In this document: in pieces, positions 1 through 8,940 of the stretch | How positions within the stretch are numbered: the first letter of the stretch is position 1 | How the letters are laid out: each line of letters begins with the position of its first letter | The notes under the pieces: generated by a model | Told to the model about the DNA's origin: nothing | Databases searched by the model: none | Seen by the model: only the letters and a program-made list of their open reading frames with translations | NCBI RefSeq assembly: GCF_017310505.1 | Contig: NZ_CP065957.1 | Location: 1,860,001-1,924,000, forward strand | DNA: 64,000 bases | Direction of reading: 5' to 3' | From: Methylacidiphilum caldifontis | GTDB lineage: Bacteria > Verrucomicrobiota > Verrucomicrobiia > Methylacidiphilales > Methylacidiphilaceae | Program-made: the position numbers and the translations under genes

Positions 1-259
1 ATAAATCTACTTTTTGATTATATTTTTTAAAAAAAACATTGATCTTCTATAATTAGTTAGAATACAAGCACTTCTTAAATTCAAAATTGTCACAATATCT
101 CCATAAAGTTGTCATAATAAATTCACAAAAAGTTAAATGATTTTATGGTATTTTTCTTTAAACTGCATAACACGATTATCAAAACAAAGTCTACATTCTT
201 TAGTTGAGAAGGGATGGGATTTTTCGATGATTTTAACAGAATAGGAAAGAGGTTTTTAT
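1..259. other. Gene-free leader upstream of exbB
   Basis: This AT-rich stretch has no convincing reading frame. A TATAAT hexamer lies at 48-53 but no well-placed -35 box was found. The only clear signal is the purine-rich ribosome-binding site at 246-252 (AAAGAGG), seven bases before the exbB start codon. Confidence 0.5.
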
Positions 260-901
260 ATGATTGAGTTTTTTTTCAAGGGTGGACCAGTGATGTGGCC
301 TATTTTAATCCTTGGTTTGGTCACACTGGCTGCTTTGTTAGAAAAAGCTATTTTTTTAATTTCTGAACAGAGTATACGTAACCCCAAGCTGGTTCAAAAA
401 ATTTTGGAGTTGGCTGAAAAGGGGATGTATGAGGAAGCGATAGCTGTTGGAGAAAAATCAAAGTATAATGTAGCTCAAGTGATTGTTGAAGGTCTTAGAC
501 ATCGAAATAGTATGCCTGTGGATGCCATGATAGAGGCAGCCAGTGCCCAGATAGAAAAATATTCTCGCGGCTTGGTTGTTTTAGATACGGCGGTGACCCT
601 TGGACCTCTTCTAGGCTTATTAGGAACAGTAACCGGAATGATGCATGCCTTTAGTATCGTGGGTACAGGAGAGATTGCTGGAAAACAAGCCGCAATCACG
701 GGAGGGGTAGCCGAATCATTAATCGCGGTAAGTTTTGGTTTAGCCATAGCGATCTTAGCCATAATTCCTTTGAATTTTTTCAATGCCCGAGCAGAAAAAG
801 TCAGAAGGGAGTTAGAAGGTTATTGTACGAGGCTTGAGTTGATATTGAAAAAGGCACCGAAGAAAAGCAGCAACAGGATGGATGTAGAAATGACTCATTA
901 A
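260..901 (+). CDS. exbB: ExbB/TolQ/MotA-family proton channel protein
   Basis: Inner-membrane proton-channel subunit that, with ExbD, powers TonB-dependent outer-membrane transport. The 213-residue protein has three hydrophobic segments at about 9-32, 106-131 and 150-175. The last two carry the Gly/Ala/Thr-rich sequence typical of the family (TLGPLLGLLGTVTGM). The start ATG follows a good ribosome-binding site (AAAGAGG). It is followed by exbD after 29 bases and by tonB, so it reads as exbB rather than tolQ; no tolA, tolB or pal is nearby. The neighbours support the ExbB call more than the sequence alone does. Confidence 0.9.
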   Translation: MIEFFFKGGPVMWPILILGLVTLAALLEKAIFLISEQSIRNPKLVQKILELAEKGMYEEAIAVGEKSKYNVAQVIVEGLRHRNSMPVDAMIEAASAQIEKYSRGLVVLDTAVTLGPLLGLLGTVTGMMHAFSIVGTGEIAGKQAAITGGVAESLIAVSFGLAIAILAIIPLNFFNARAEKVRRELEGYCTRLELILKKAPKKSSNRMDVEMTH

Positions 902-930
902 AGAGCAATCAATTGGGGGAGTTTTGATTT

Positions 931-1380
931 ATGAGAATGCGTATCCAGACAGAAAAACATCGACCTCGGTTAGAGATCATTCCGTTTATCGACGTCATGT
1001 TTTTTCTTTTGGCAACCTTTATGATCGTCTCTTTGACGATGTTAAAAAACGAGTCTATCCAAATAAAATTGCCTAAAAGTACCACTGCTGTAAGTCAAAC
1101 TCCTCCCGATCAGATCACCGTAAAGGTACTGGAGGATGGAAATTATCTTTTTGATAAAGAAAAAGTTCTTTCTGAAGCTCTAACTGCAAAACTAAACCAA
1201 ATAAAATCATCTAACGCCGATCCCAAGATTTTTGTAACAGGTGAACCTAACGCCTGTTTCGAATTAGTTGTAAAAATTATCGATGAGGCTCGCAAAATTG
1301 GAATAAACAAAATTGCTATTCAGACAACCAAGCCTCAACAACCACAAACTCAAAAAAGCGGGTTAGCCAATGGAACGTAA
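931..1380 (+). CDS. exbD: ExbD/TolR-family biopolymer transport protein
   Basis: Partner of ExbB in the proton-driven energiser. The 149-residue protein has a short cytoplasmic N-terminus, one membrane helix at about 18-40 and a periplasmic domain. Asp21, at the start of the helix (PFIDVMFFLL), is the conserved proton-carrying residue of the family. Its last 11 bases overlap the tonB start, which points to one transcript with translational coupling. Confidence 0.92.
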   Translation: MRMRIQTEKHRPRLEIIPFIDVMFFLLATFMIVSLTMLKNESIQIKLPKSTTAVSQTPPDQITVKVLEDGNYLFDKEKVLSEALTAKLNQIKSSNADPKIFVTGEPNACFELVVKIIDEARKIGINKIAIQTTKPQQPQTQKSGLANGT

Positions 1381-1957
1381 CGATTATATTGGATATTTCA
1401 TTTCAATTCTGATTCATGCTACTCTTCTTTTTGTTGTAGGGTACTTCTTTATTCAAAAAGTTGAATATGGGATTAGTGTGGGAGAGAGTAGTGTCGATGT
1501 TGACCTTATCAATACTCCTGAGGTTCCTGTCCCTCCTGAACCGGTTCCTCCTCCGCCTGTTCATGAGGAAATGGCTCTTCCTCAGGAAGCCCCAAAACCT
1601 ATAGTCCAGCCACCACCAAAACCCAAGGCTATAAAACCCAAAGGGTTGCCTTCTACTACACCTCGACCTGCTGCTGGAAAGATGACCATGCCAGGATATT
1701 TAAGAAACCCAGCCCCAGTTTACCCTGCGGCAGCTAAAGCAGCTGGACATCAAGGATTGGTAATTTTACGAGTTCATGTTTCTTCGAATGGATACCCCAC
1801 ATCGGTCACGATTGGGAAATCCTCAGGTTATCCTGAATTAGATCAGGCTGCTGAAACTACGGTCAGAAAATATTGGAGGTTCAAACCCCCGACCATGTTA
1901 GGTATGCCTATAGATGTGGATGTTGACGTCCCCATCCGGTTTAAGATTAATTCCTAG
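1370..1957 (+). CDS. tonB: TonB-family energy transducer
   Basis: Links the ExbBD motor to outer-membrane receptors. The 195 residues comprise an N-terminal membrane anchor at about 9-29, a proline-rich periplasm-spanning part at about 48-95 with PPEPVPPPP and PPPKPK runs, and a C-terminal TonB domain at about 105-195. The C-terminal domain has the usual YPAAAKAAGHQG start and a YWRFKP ending. It overlaps exbD by 11 bases. No TonB-dependent receptor lies in the window, so the substrate cannot be inferred. Confidence 0.92.
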   Translation: MERNDYIGYFISILIHATLLFVVGYFFIQKVEYGISVGESSVDVDLINTPEVPVPPEPVPPPPVHEEMALPQEAPKPIVQPPPKPKAIKPKGLPSTTPRPAAGKMTMPGYLRNPAPVYPAAAKAAGHQGLVILRVHVSSNGYPTSVTIGKSSGYPELDQAAETTVRKYWRFKPPTMLGMPIDVDVDVPIRFKINS

Positions 1958-2055
1958 TGTCGGCATAGTTTTTAAATCTTACGCTTTATTCAAGGCACTG
2001 AAAGTTGTATTTTTAGTGTTGTTTTCTTTTTCTTTTCTAGGAAAGTATCCTTTAT

Positions 2056-3540
2056 ATGGATTTTCCCAACCTGAAGGATTTTCTTTTCTTTTCATCCCAG
2101 GCTAACGTCATACCTGTGGTCAGGGAGATCATTGCTGATCTGGATACTCCTGTATCAGCCTATCTAAAGATTTCTCTTTCTTCACCTTATTCATTTCTTT
2201 TGGAATCAGCGGATCGAGGAAAGTTTGGAAGATATTCCTATCTAGGTGCGGATCCTTATTTCTTAATTAGCGCCTATGGTCGAAAGATCACCCTAAAATA
2301 TCGTAATGGGAAAAAAGAGGAGTATTGGACGGATTCCCATCCGCTGGATGAATTAAAGAAAAAGATGGAGAATTATCGTACGATGCCTTTAGCACAACTT
2401 CCTGATTTTTCTGGGGGATGTGTTGGATATCTGGGATACGAAATGGTCCATTTTTTTGAGCCTTCTGTCCCCAGAGCGAGTAGAGATGATCTCAACGTTC
2501 CAGATCTCTGTTTTCTTTTGGCTGATACATTAATTATTTTTGATCATCAAGAAAGAAAAATGTTCTTGGTGGCTAATGCCATTATTGAAGATAACCCTTT
2601 TGAAGCCTACAAAGAAGCTAAACGCAAATTAGATGATCTTCAACGAGCTCTTTCTCAACCTTTTTATCATCCCCTTTTTTTAAATCAGCACAAAAGCGTA
2701 GATATCAGTCCGCAAGTCAATATGACCAAGGAAGAATACATAGTGATGACTGAAAAAATGCAGGAATATATTAGGGCGGGTGATATTTTCCAGGTTGTTC
2801 CTTCTCAAAGATGGCAAGTCCGTTGTGAAAAAAATCCTATCGATGTTTATAGAGCCCTGAGATTAATCAATCCTTCTCCTTATATGTTCTGTTTGAAATT
2901 AGGAGATTTTTCTTTGGTAGGTTCTTCCCCAGAGGTGCATGTGAGGTATGATAAGGGCAGAGTTTATGTCAGGCCTATTGCAGGAACAAGGCCTAGGGAT
3001 CAATCCTCTCCGGAGGAAGAGGAAAAGATTATTGAGGAGTTAAAGAATGATCCTAAGGAAAAAGCCGAGCATATTATGCTTGTAGACCTGGCTAGAAATG
3101 ACATTGGAAGGGTATGTTCTTTTAACACAGTCACGGTAAAGGAATTGATGGTCATAGAAAAATACAGTCATGTTATCCATTTGGTTTCTTCTGTTGAAGG
3201 GATTGTACGTGAGGGGATAACTCCATTCGATGTCCTTGAGGCTACTTTTCCTGCAGGAACCGTAACGGGTGCACCTAAAGTAAGGGCGATGCAGATTATC
3301 GCTCAACTTGAGCCCACTTGTAGAGGTCCCTATGCGGGAGTTGTGGGTTGTTTGAGTTTTTCGGGCTATTTGGATAGTTGCATAGCGATTAGAACTATTC
3401 TTATCAAAGAAGGGATTGCTTATCTTCAAGCCGGAGGGGGATTGGTAGCGGATAGTACTCCTCTGGGAGAATATCTTGAATCATCGAATAAAGCAAAAGC
3501 GGGTTTGAAAGCTCTTGCTATGGTAGAATCTTTCTTATAA
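2056..3540 (+). CDS. trpE: Anthranilate synthase component I
   Basis: Converts chorismate plus ammonia to anthranilate, the first committed step to tryptophan. The 494-residue protein has the N-terminal regulatory domain with the LLES motif ([19 protein letters not shown]) that binds tryptophan in feedback inhibition. The chorismate-binding domain spans about 225-490 and includes [15 protein letters not shown] and the C-terminal GGGLVADS. The TrpG subunit follows after 28 bases. PabB is the main alternative, but the LLES motif, family fit and pairing favour TrpE. The start lies about 100 bases after tonB, in sequence with no clear terminator. Confidence 0.92.
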   Translation: MDFPNLKDFLFFSSQANVIPVVREIIADLDTPVSAYLKISLSSPYSFLLESADRGKFGRYSYLGADPYFLISAYGRKITLKYRNGKKEEYWTDSHPLDELKKKMENYRTMPLAQLPDFSGGCVGYLGYEMVHFFEPSVPRASRDDLNVPDLCFLLADTLIIFDHQERKMFLVANAIIEDNPFEAYKEAKRKLDDLQRALSQPFYHPLFLNQHKSVDISPQVNMTKEEYIVMTEKMQEYIRAGDIFQVVPSQRWQVRCEKNPIDVYRALRLINPSPYMFCLKLGDFSLVGSSPEVHVRYDKGRVYVRPIAGTRPRDQSSPEEEEKIIEELKNDPKEKAEHIMLVDLARNDIGRVCSFNTVTVKELMVIEKYSHVIHLVSSVEGIVREGITPFDVLEATFPAGTVTGAPKVRAMQIIAQLEPTCRGPYAGVVGCLSFSGYLDSCIAIRTILIKEGIAYLQAGGGLVADSTPLGEYLESSNKAKAGLKALAMVESFL

Positions 3541-3568
3541 GATAATCTTTTGGAAGCCTTATTCTTTT

Positions 3569-4147
3569 ATGCTTCTTGTCATCGATAACTATGATTCTTT
3601 CACCTATAACCTTGTTCAATATTTTGGGGAGCTGGGTATAGAACCCACAGTTTTTAGGAACGATCAGATCAGCGTCGATGAGGTTGTTAAACTTTCCCCT
3701 GATTTTATTGTCATATCTCCTGGTCCCAAAGGGCCGGATGATGCGGGTATTTCTTGTGAACTGATCCATCGGTTAGGCCCTTTTGTTCCCATTCTAGGCG
3801 TTTGTCTTGGACATCAATGTATAGGTCAGATTTATGGAGCAAAAGTGGTTAGGGCAAGAAGGTTAATGCATGGGAAAACTTCTCCCATTTATCATAATGG
3901 AGAAGATCTGTTTGTTGGTTTGCCTAATCCTTTTGAGGCAACTCGGTATCATTCACTGATTGTTGAAAGGGATAGCATTCCTTCTTGTCTTAAAATTACT
4001 GCTTGGACAGAGGAAAATGAAGTAATGGGGCTTGCTCATACGCAGAATCCCGTTTTTGGGGTACAGTTTCATCCTGAATCTATATTGACCAAGGAAGGAA
4101 AAAGGCTTTTAAAAAATTTTCTGTCTCTTAAAGAACGAGTTTTTTAA
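3569..4147 (+). CDS. trpG: Anthranilate synthase component II (glutamine amidotransferase)
   Basis: Class I glutamine amidotransferase that supplies ammonia to TrpE. The 192-residue protein shows the nucleophile Cys79 in GVCLGHQ and the catalytic His-Glu pair in [10 protein letters not shown] near the C-terminus, so the triad is complete. Its place directly after trpE identifies the main partner. It may also serve PabB in folate synthesis, as TrpG/PabA proteins do in many bacteria. Confidence 0.92.
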   Translation: MLLVIDNYDSFTYNLVQYFGELGIEPTVFRNDQISVDEVVKLSPDFIVISPGPKGPDDAGISCELIHRLGPFVPILGVCLGHQCIGQIYGAKVVRARRLMHGKTSPIYHNGEDLFVGLPNPFEATRYHSLIVERDSIPSCLKITAWTEENEVMGLAHTQNPVFGVQFHPESILTKEGKRLLKNFLSLKERVF

Positions 4148-4166
4148 TCTTTTACCCGATAAAACC

Positions 4167-5423
4167 ATGGATTTTCTTCTTTCTGATCCTACTTTTTCGA
4201 TGGCTTGTAAACAATTTGATCGAGTAGCCCAATTTTTGGATCTTCCTGAAAAAACTCAAAAGATCATTAAATGGCCTCAAAGATCGCTTTCCGTGACTTT
4301 TCCTGTGAAAATGGATGATGGAAAAATAAAGATGTTTTCAGGCTATCGGGTTCAACATCATCTCGCTTTAGGACCGACTAAAGGGGGGATCAGATTTGAT
4401 CCGGATGTAACTTTGGGAGAGATATCGGCTTTGGCTATGTGGATGAGCTGGAAATGCGCTTTAGTCGGATTGCCTTTTGGAGGAGCTAAAGGGGGTGTAT
4501 GTTGCAACCCTATGGAAATGAGTAAAAAGGAACTTGAAGGATTGACCCGAAGATATACGCAAGAGTTGATCCCTTTTATTGGGCCGCAAAAAGATATTCC
4601 TGCACCAGACATAGGGACAAACGAGCAGATCATGGCTTGGATGATGGATACCTATTCCATGCAGGTTGGCTATCCTGTGCCTGTGGTGGTTACGGGAAAA
4701 CCAGTGACTATTGGGGGATCTTTGGGAAGGAGAGAAGCAACGGGTAGGGGAGTCGCTTTTCTTGTCAAAAAAGCGATCGAGTTTTTAAAAATATCCGGTC
4801 CGCTGCGAATTATTGTGCAAGGTTTTGGCAATGTAGGAAGTGTATGTGCATATCAACTTGTCAAAGAAGGAGCTATACTTGTGGGGGTTTCAGATCTAAC
4901 AGGGGCTCTTTATAATCCTAAGGGAATTGATTACTTGCGCCTGGTTGCCTATAAAGAAAAAACAGGGAAATTAGCTGGTTTTTCTGGAGCAGATGAAATG
5001 GATGGGGTTGAGTTGCTTTGCCAACATTGCGATGTTTTGATTCCCGCAGCTAAAGAAAGAGTGATTACTGAGGGTATTGCTGAAAAATTGCGGTGTCGGA
5101 TCCTTGCTGAAGGGGCAAATGGTCCTACAACACCTGAAGCTGACAGTATTCTAGAACAGAGGGATGATATATTCATTATTCCTGATATTTTATGCAATTC
5201 AGGTGGAGTTATTGTGAGTTACTTTGAATGGGTACAAGATATGCAAAGTTATTTTTGGTCAGAAGCCGAAGTTTTCAATGCTCTATGTCGTATTTTATCT
5301 GGGGCATTAAATTCTGTAATGAAATTTTCTCATCAAAAAAAGGTATCTACAAGAATTGCAGCTCTTTCATTAGGTATTAAAAAGGTAGCTGAGGCAAAAG
5401 AGATGCGGGGGATATTCCCCTGA
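4167..5423 (+). CDS. gdhA: Glutamate dehydrogenase (Glu/Leu/Phe/Val family)
   Basis: Interconverts 2-oxoglutarate plus ammonium and glutamate. The 418 residues fit the short hexameric form. The N-terminal domain carries the substrate-binding and catalytic motif GLPFGGAKGGV at about 104-114, and the C-terminal domain is a Rossmann fold with GFGNVGSV at about 220-227. Cofactor preference cannot be judged by eye. It begins only 19 bases after trpG and may share its transcript. A small inverted repeat (GGGGA-TAT-TCCCC, 5408-5420) covers the last codons, but no T-run follows directly, so I do not call a terminator. Confidence 0.93.
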   Translation: MDFLLSDPTFSMACKQFDRVAQFLDLPEKTQKIIKWPQRSLSVTFPVKMDDGKIKMFSGYRVQHHLALGPTKGGIRFDPDVTLGEISALAMWMSWKCALVGLPFGGAKGGVCCNPMEMSKKELEGLTRRYTQELIPFIGPQKDIPAPDIGTNEQIMAWMMDTYSMQVGYPVPVVVTGKPVTIGGSLGRREATGRGVAFLVKKAIEFLKISGPLRIIVQGFGNVGSVCAYQLVKEGAILVGVSDLTGALYNPKGIDYLRLVAYKEKTGKLAGFSGADEMDGVELLCQHCDVLIPAAKERVITEGIAEKLRCRILAEGANGPTTPEADSILEQRDDIFIIPDILCNSGGVIVSYFEWVQDMQSYFWSEAEVFNALCRILSGALNSVMKFSHQKKVSTRIAALSLGIKKVAEAKEMRGIFP

Positions 5424-5532
5424 ACGGGAAGGAGTAAACATTCAAGAGTTTTTTCTTATTTTTATTTGATCTTTTAACTAACTCTTTTCGATTGTATGCC
5501 TTTTTCTCATTAAAATTGTTCATCAATCTGAA

Positions 5533-6432
5533 ATGTGCAAAAAGAGTAAAATAACATTATTCAGTTTCCTTTTGGTTGTATCATTATTGGCTCAAAGTCT
5601 ATTTGGCTTTAGCGGTTTAGTGCAATCTGAAAGCAGTTCATCAATACTTGTTAAACCTGCTGGTGTAGAAAAAGAAAATCCTTCTCCTCAGCCGGCTGAA
5701 CCCATTTTACGAGGCGCATTGGTAAAATTAACAGATTTTGGCTCAGACGATGTGGGTTATCTCTCAATTCCTGACCAGGAACCAAAGGGTGGAGTTGTTC
5801 TTGTTCCAGGAAAATGGGGAATGAGTCAAGGCATTAAATTTCTTGCCGATCGGTTTTCCAAGGAAGGTTACGTGGCTCTGGCTGTGGACCTTTTCAATGG
5901 AATAGTTCCTAAAGATAGCTCCTATGCGGCCGATCTTAGCCGATTTGTTAGGGAAGATTCAGCCCTAGGAGTGATATCGGCGGCTGTACGATTTCTTCAC
6001 GAAAGCCCAAGGTTTCATACGGATAAGGTAGGGATAGTGGGATGGGATCTAGGGGGAGAATATACCTTTGAGGCAGCCTTAACCATAAAGGGAATAGAGG
6101 CGGCAATTATTTATTATGGAGAAGTGGACACCGAAAAAAAGAAACTGGCAAAGCTGCGGGTTCCTCTTTGTTATTTTTATGCTGAAAAGGATAAAACCAT
6201 TTCTAAAGAAAAAATAATTCGTTTTGTCAATATGCTTGAAGAAGAAAAAAAGCCGCTCGCTTTTTATAGTTTTGATACCCAGGAAGGATTTGCCGATCCT
6301 TCAAGTTCAAATTACGATCCCACTAATGCTGAAGCCGCATGGCATATTTCAATCGATTTTTTGGAAAAGAAATTTAATTCTCCTAAAAAAGAGATGGGAC
6401 TTTTAGAAAAGATTATTCACAGCAAAGATTAA
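5533..6432 (+). CDS. Exported dienelactone-hydrolase-like protein with an altered triad
   Basis: An alpha/beta-hydrolase of dienelactone hydrolase (DLH) type with a probable signal peptide at about 1-26 and a Ser/Pro-rich linker to about 57. The fold is recognisable from GGVVLVPGKWGMSQG, AVDLFNG and GIVGWDLGGEYTFEAA. In ordinary DLH proteins the nucleophile elbow is G-x-C-x-G-G and the late motif is H-G-F. Here the elbow holds Asp172 (GWDLGG) and the late motif reads EGF (Glu251). Asp220 in AEKDKT keeps the acid position. The classical Cys-His-Asp triad is therefore missing, which suggests an inactive or repurposed enzyme. It is followed after 12 bases by the LipM/LplA-like gene. Confidence 0.78.
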   Translation: MCKKSKITLFSFLLVVSLLAQSLFGFSGLVQSESSSSILVKPAGVEKENPSPQPAEPILRGALVKLTDFGSDDVGYLSIPDQEPKGGVVLVPGKWGMSQGIKFLADRFSKEGYVALAVDLFNGIVPKDSSYAADLSRFVREDSALGVISAAVRFLHESPRFHTDKVGIVGWDLGGEYTFEAALTIKGIEAAIIYYGEVDTEKKKLAKLRVPLCYFYAEKDKTISKEKIIRFVNMLEEEKKPLAFYSFDTQEGFADPSSSNYDPTNAEAAWHISIDFLEKKFNSPKKEMGLLEKIIHSKD

Positions 6433-6444
6433 CTGGACTGAGAA

Positions 6445-7119
6445 ATGTTTCCGGAGCCTCACACTTGGAGTTTAGTCATTAATGATCCATTTGATGGAGA
6501 ATTCAACATGGCTCTTGACGAGGCCTATCTTGGTTTTGTTCCACGACCTTTATTGAGGATCTATAGGTTTGCAGAACCGATGCTCTCTATCGGTTATTTC
6601 CAAAAATGGAAAGAGATTATCCAGGACGAACCTTTTGTGCGTCGCTATACGGGTGGGGGTGCCGTTTATCATGGTAAAGATTGTATCTATGCTTTGGTAA
6701 TCCCCAAAGATCATCATCTGGTTCACTTATCTGCCCAAGAATCGTATTATTCCATTCATAAGGCTCTAGATAGTGGAATGCGTCGGTTAGGTTTCAAAAC
6801 AGAATTTTATGAAGATGAAAAAAAATATGATGGGAGCTTTTGTTTTTTGAAACCAGTCAAATATGATTTGATGTGGGGAAGCAAAAAAATTGCTGGAGCA
6901 GCACAAAGGAGAAATCGGCAAGGACTTCTGCATCAAGGCAGTATCGTTATTCCCGAAGAAATCTCTTTTGAAGATATAGCAGTGGCCATTGTTGAAGGTT
7001 TTGAAGAAACATTTAAAGTTGATTTTCATAAGGAAGATATTGATCCATCTGTATGGACTCGGGCGATAGAGCTAGAAGAAAGAAAATATAAAAGCATTGA
7101 GTGGAATTATATGCGCTGA
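6445..7119 (+). CDS. LipM/LplA-type lipoyl/octanoyl transferase
   Basis: Member of the biotin/lipoate protein ligase catalytic-domain family (224 residues). It carries RRYTGGGAVYH at about 65-75 and the lysine motif KKIAGAAQRRNRQG followed by LHQGS. A cysteine sits just before the lysine motif (SFCFLKPVKYDLMWG). From memory of the families, that pattern resembles LipM octanoyltransferases, which use a catalytic Cys there; E. coli LplA has no such Cys. The protein also lacks the C-terminal accessory domain of LplA. It probably transfers an octanoyl or lipoyl group to lipoate-dependent enzymes. It converges on ald with 8 bases between the stop codons. Confidence 0.8.
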   Translation: MFPEPHTWSLVINDPFDGEFNMALDEAYLGFVPRPLLRIYRFAEPMLSIGYFQKWKEIIQDEPFVRRYTGGGAVYHGKDCIYALVIPKDHHLVHLSAQESYYSIHKALDSGMRRLGFKTEFYEDEKKYDGSFCFLKPVKYDLMWGSKKIAGAAQRRNRQGLLHQGSIVIPEEISFEDIAVAIVEGFEETFKVDFHKEDIDPSVWTRAIELEERKYKSIEWNYMR

Positions 7120-7127
7120 GAAAACTC

Positions 7128-8234
7128 TCACAAGAACTTTTCAATAGGGCTCCATGGCATGTTGAAGGTTTCAGCAACAGCCCTGCAGCTAAGTTCTCCC
7201 TTTATAGTATTAATAGCGGTTTTGATTGAAGGGTTATATTGAGCAGCTGCAAGTCCATTATTTGCAAGAAGCTCGATCCAGTAGAAAGTAGCATTTGTTA
7301 AGGCAGCTGTTGCTGTTTTGGGAACAGTTGCAGGAATATTCGCTACTGCATAATGGATGACTCCGTCTTTGACAAAAGTAGGATTATCATGGGTAGTCGG
7401 TTTATCGACCGTCTCAATACAACCACCTTGATCAATGGATATATCCATGACGGCACTGCCGGGTTTCATTTTTTTGATCATCTGCCGTGTAATCACTTTG
7501 GGTGATTTAGCTCCAGGGTTAAGTACAGCTCCTATTAAGAGGTCAAAGGATTGTATCCTTTCTTCAACGGCGTAAGGAGTGGCCATAATCGTTTTAATTC
7601 TAGCACCAAAAAGATCATCCAGAAATCGTAGCCTTTTCAGATCACTATCAAATACGGTAACATCAGCTCCTAGTCCCAAAGCCATTTTCATTGCATTGCT
7701 CCCAACCGTTCCTCCTCCTACAATAGCTACTCGCGCGGGTTCTACTCCAGGTACCCCTCCTAGAAGAATTCCTGCTCCTCCGTGATTCTTTTCGAGGATC
7801 CGAGCTCCATGTTGGATTGCAACCCTGCCGGCAATTTCGCTCATCGGAATCAGAAGAGGTAAACTTCCATCGGGAAGCTGAAGAGTTTCATAGGCAAAAG
7901 AAGTGACCTCTTTTTGAAGGAGAATCTCGGTCAGTTGTCGGTTTGCTGCCAGATGCAAGAAAGCAAAAAGCATCATATTCTTCCTAAAATAATGATATTC
8001 CTCCTGTAGGGGCTCTTTAACTTTGATGACCAGTTCATTATTCCATGCCTCTTCTGTAGGTACGATCTGTGCACCAGCTCTACAATAATCTTCATTCGTA
8101 TAGCCGCTGCCTTCTCCGGCATTTTTTTCTATGTATACAGAGTGTCCCAACTCAACAAGGCGTCTTGCTCCTGAAGGGCTAAGGGACACTCTATATTCAC
8201 CTTGTTTTATTTCTTTAGGAACTCCAATGTGCAT
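7128..8234 (-). CDS. ald: Alanine dehydrogenase
   Basis: NAD-dependent enzyme interconverting alanine and pyruvate plus ammonia. The 368 residues match the family length. It starts with MHIGVPKEIKQGEYRVSLSP, has the NAD-binding loop VAIVGGGTVGSNAMKMALG at about 168-186, and ends with the conserved region around HYAVANIPATVPKTATAALTNAT. It is transcribed away from the FMN reductase gene across a 166-base spacer rich in inverted repeats, which may control one or both genes. With gdhA nearby it suggests active ammonia assimilation or release. Confidence 0.95.
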   Translation of the reverse strand: MHIGVPKEIKQGEYRVSLSPSGARRLVELGHSVYIEKNAGEGSGYTNEDYCRAGAQIVPTEEAWNNELVIKVKEPLQEEYHYFRKNMMLFAFLHLAANRQLTEILLQKEVTSFAYETLQLPDGSLPLLIPMSEIAGRVAIQHGARILEKNHGGAGILLGGVPGVEPARVAIVGGGTVGSNAMKMALGLGADVTVFDSDLKRLRFLDDLFGARIKTIMATPYAVEERIQSFDLLIGAVLNPGAKSPKVITRQMIKKMKPGSAVMDISIDQGGCIETVDKPTTHDNPTFVKDGVIHYAVANIPATVPKTATAALTNATFYWIELLANNGLAAAQYNPSIKTAINTIKGELSCRAVAETFNMPWSPIEKFL

Positions 8235-8281
8235 AATATCTATCGAGTGGACTGAATAGGGTTGATCAGATTAATTTTATT

Positions 8282-8363
8282 GTAAAAACTCATATAAAGG
8301 TAGATTTCGACAAATGATCGCCTTTAGATAAGGCTATGTCAAAAGGAGTTTTTACTGTACAGT
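8282..8363. promoter_or_regulatory. Inverted repeats between ald and the FMN reductase gene
   Basis: The divergent spacer holds three nested symmetric elements. A perfect 10-base inverted repeat has arms at 8282-8291 (GTAAAAACTC) and 8346-8355 (GAGTTTTTAC). Inside it lies a small hairpin, GCCTT-TAGAT-AAGGC, at 8320-8334. Overlapping the right arm is a perfect 10-base palindrome, ACTGTACAGT, at 8354-8363. The palindrome is a plausible operator half or dimer site. No regulator gene is adjacent, so the binding protein is unknown. Confidence 0.45.
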
Positions 8364-8400
8364 CTTGTGAATGTGTATTAAAGAGATTTTTCTTTAGTTT

Positions 8401-8940
8401 ATGATCGGCATATTAGTAGGAACAAATAGAGTCGGCAGTAAAAGTAGGCTTGTCGCAGCTCAGCTTGTACGGCTGTACGCCAAGCTTGATCAGAAAATAG
8501 AGGTGATTGATTTGGGAGCCTTGCCAAAAGAAGCATGGTCAGGAACGGTTTTTAAGAAACTTCCCCTTTCAATTCTACCTATGGTAAGACGAACAGTGGA
8601 TTGCAAAGGTCTAGTTGTCGTCTATCCTGAATACAATGGCAGTATACCCGGTTCCTTAAAGCATTATATCGATATTCTTCCTTATCCAGAAGCTCTTGCA
8701 AGAAAACCGGTTTGTCTGGTGGGTGTGGCTCATGGAGCATTTGGAGCTTTGAGGGCGTCCATGCATCTTGAATCTATTCTCTTTTATAGAAGAGCAGCGA
8801 TTTATCCTTTTCCTTTGTATTTACCCAAAGTCGATGAACTTCTTGATGGCAGATGTGGTATTAAAAGAGAAGATATCCAAAAGAAAATGCTTGAGCAATC
8901 GGTGGGTTTTTTGGAATTTGTGAGAAAAAGTGCTCTTTAA
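8401..8940 (+). CDS. NADPH-dependent FMN reductase family protein
   Basis: A flavodoxin-like oxidoreductase of 179 residues. It starts with the phosphate-binding loop of this family (GTNRVGSKSRLVA), followed by the middle motif VVVYPEYNGSIPGSLKHYIDIL at about 73-94. Family members bind FMN and reduce flavins, quinones, azo dyes or chromate; the substrate cannot be told from sequence. It is a single gene, divergent from ald and followed by a long gene-free region. Confidence 0.85.
   Translation: MIGILVGTNRVGSKSRLVAAQLVRLYAKLDQKIEVIDLGALPKEAWSGTVFKKLPLSILPMVRRTVDCKGLVVVYPEYNGSIPGSLKHYIDILPYPEALARKPVCLVGVAHGAFGALRASMHLESILFYRRAAIYPFPLYLPKVDELLDGRCGIKREDIQKKMLEQSVGFLEFVRKSAL

Noticed and set aside
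1914-2105. 63-codon open frame across the end of tonB and start of trpE
   Set aside because: It overlaps two well-supported genes in another frame and has no family resemblance.
8354-8363. ACTGTACAGT considered as a LexA (SOS) box
   Set aside because: The E. coli-type box needs eight bases between CTGT and ACAG; here there are none, and neither neighbour is a repair gene.
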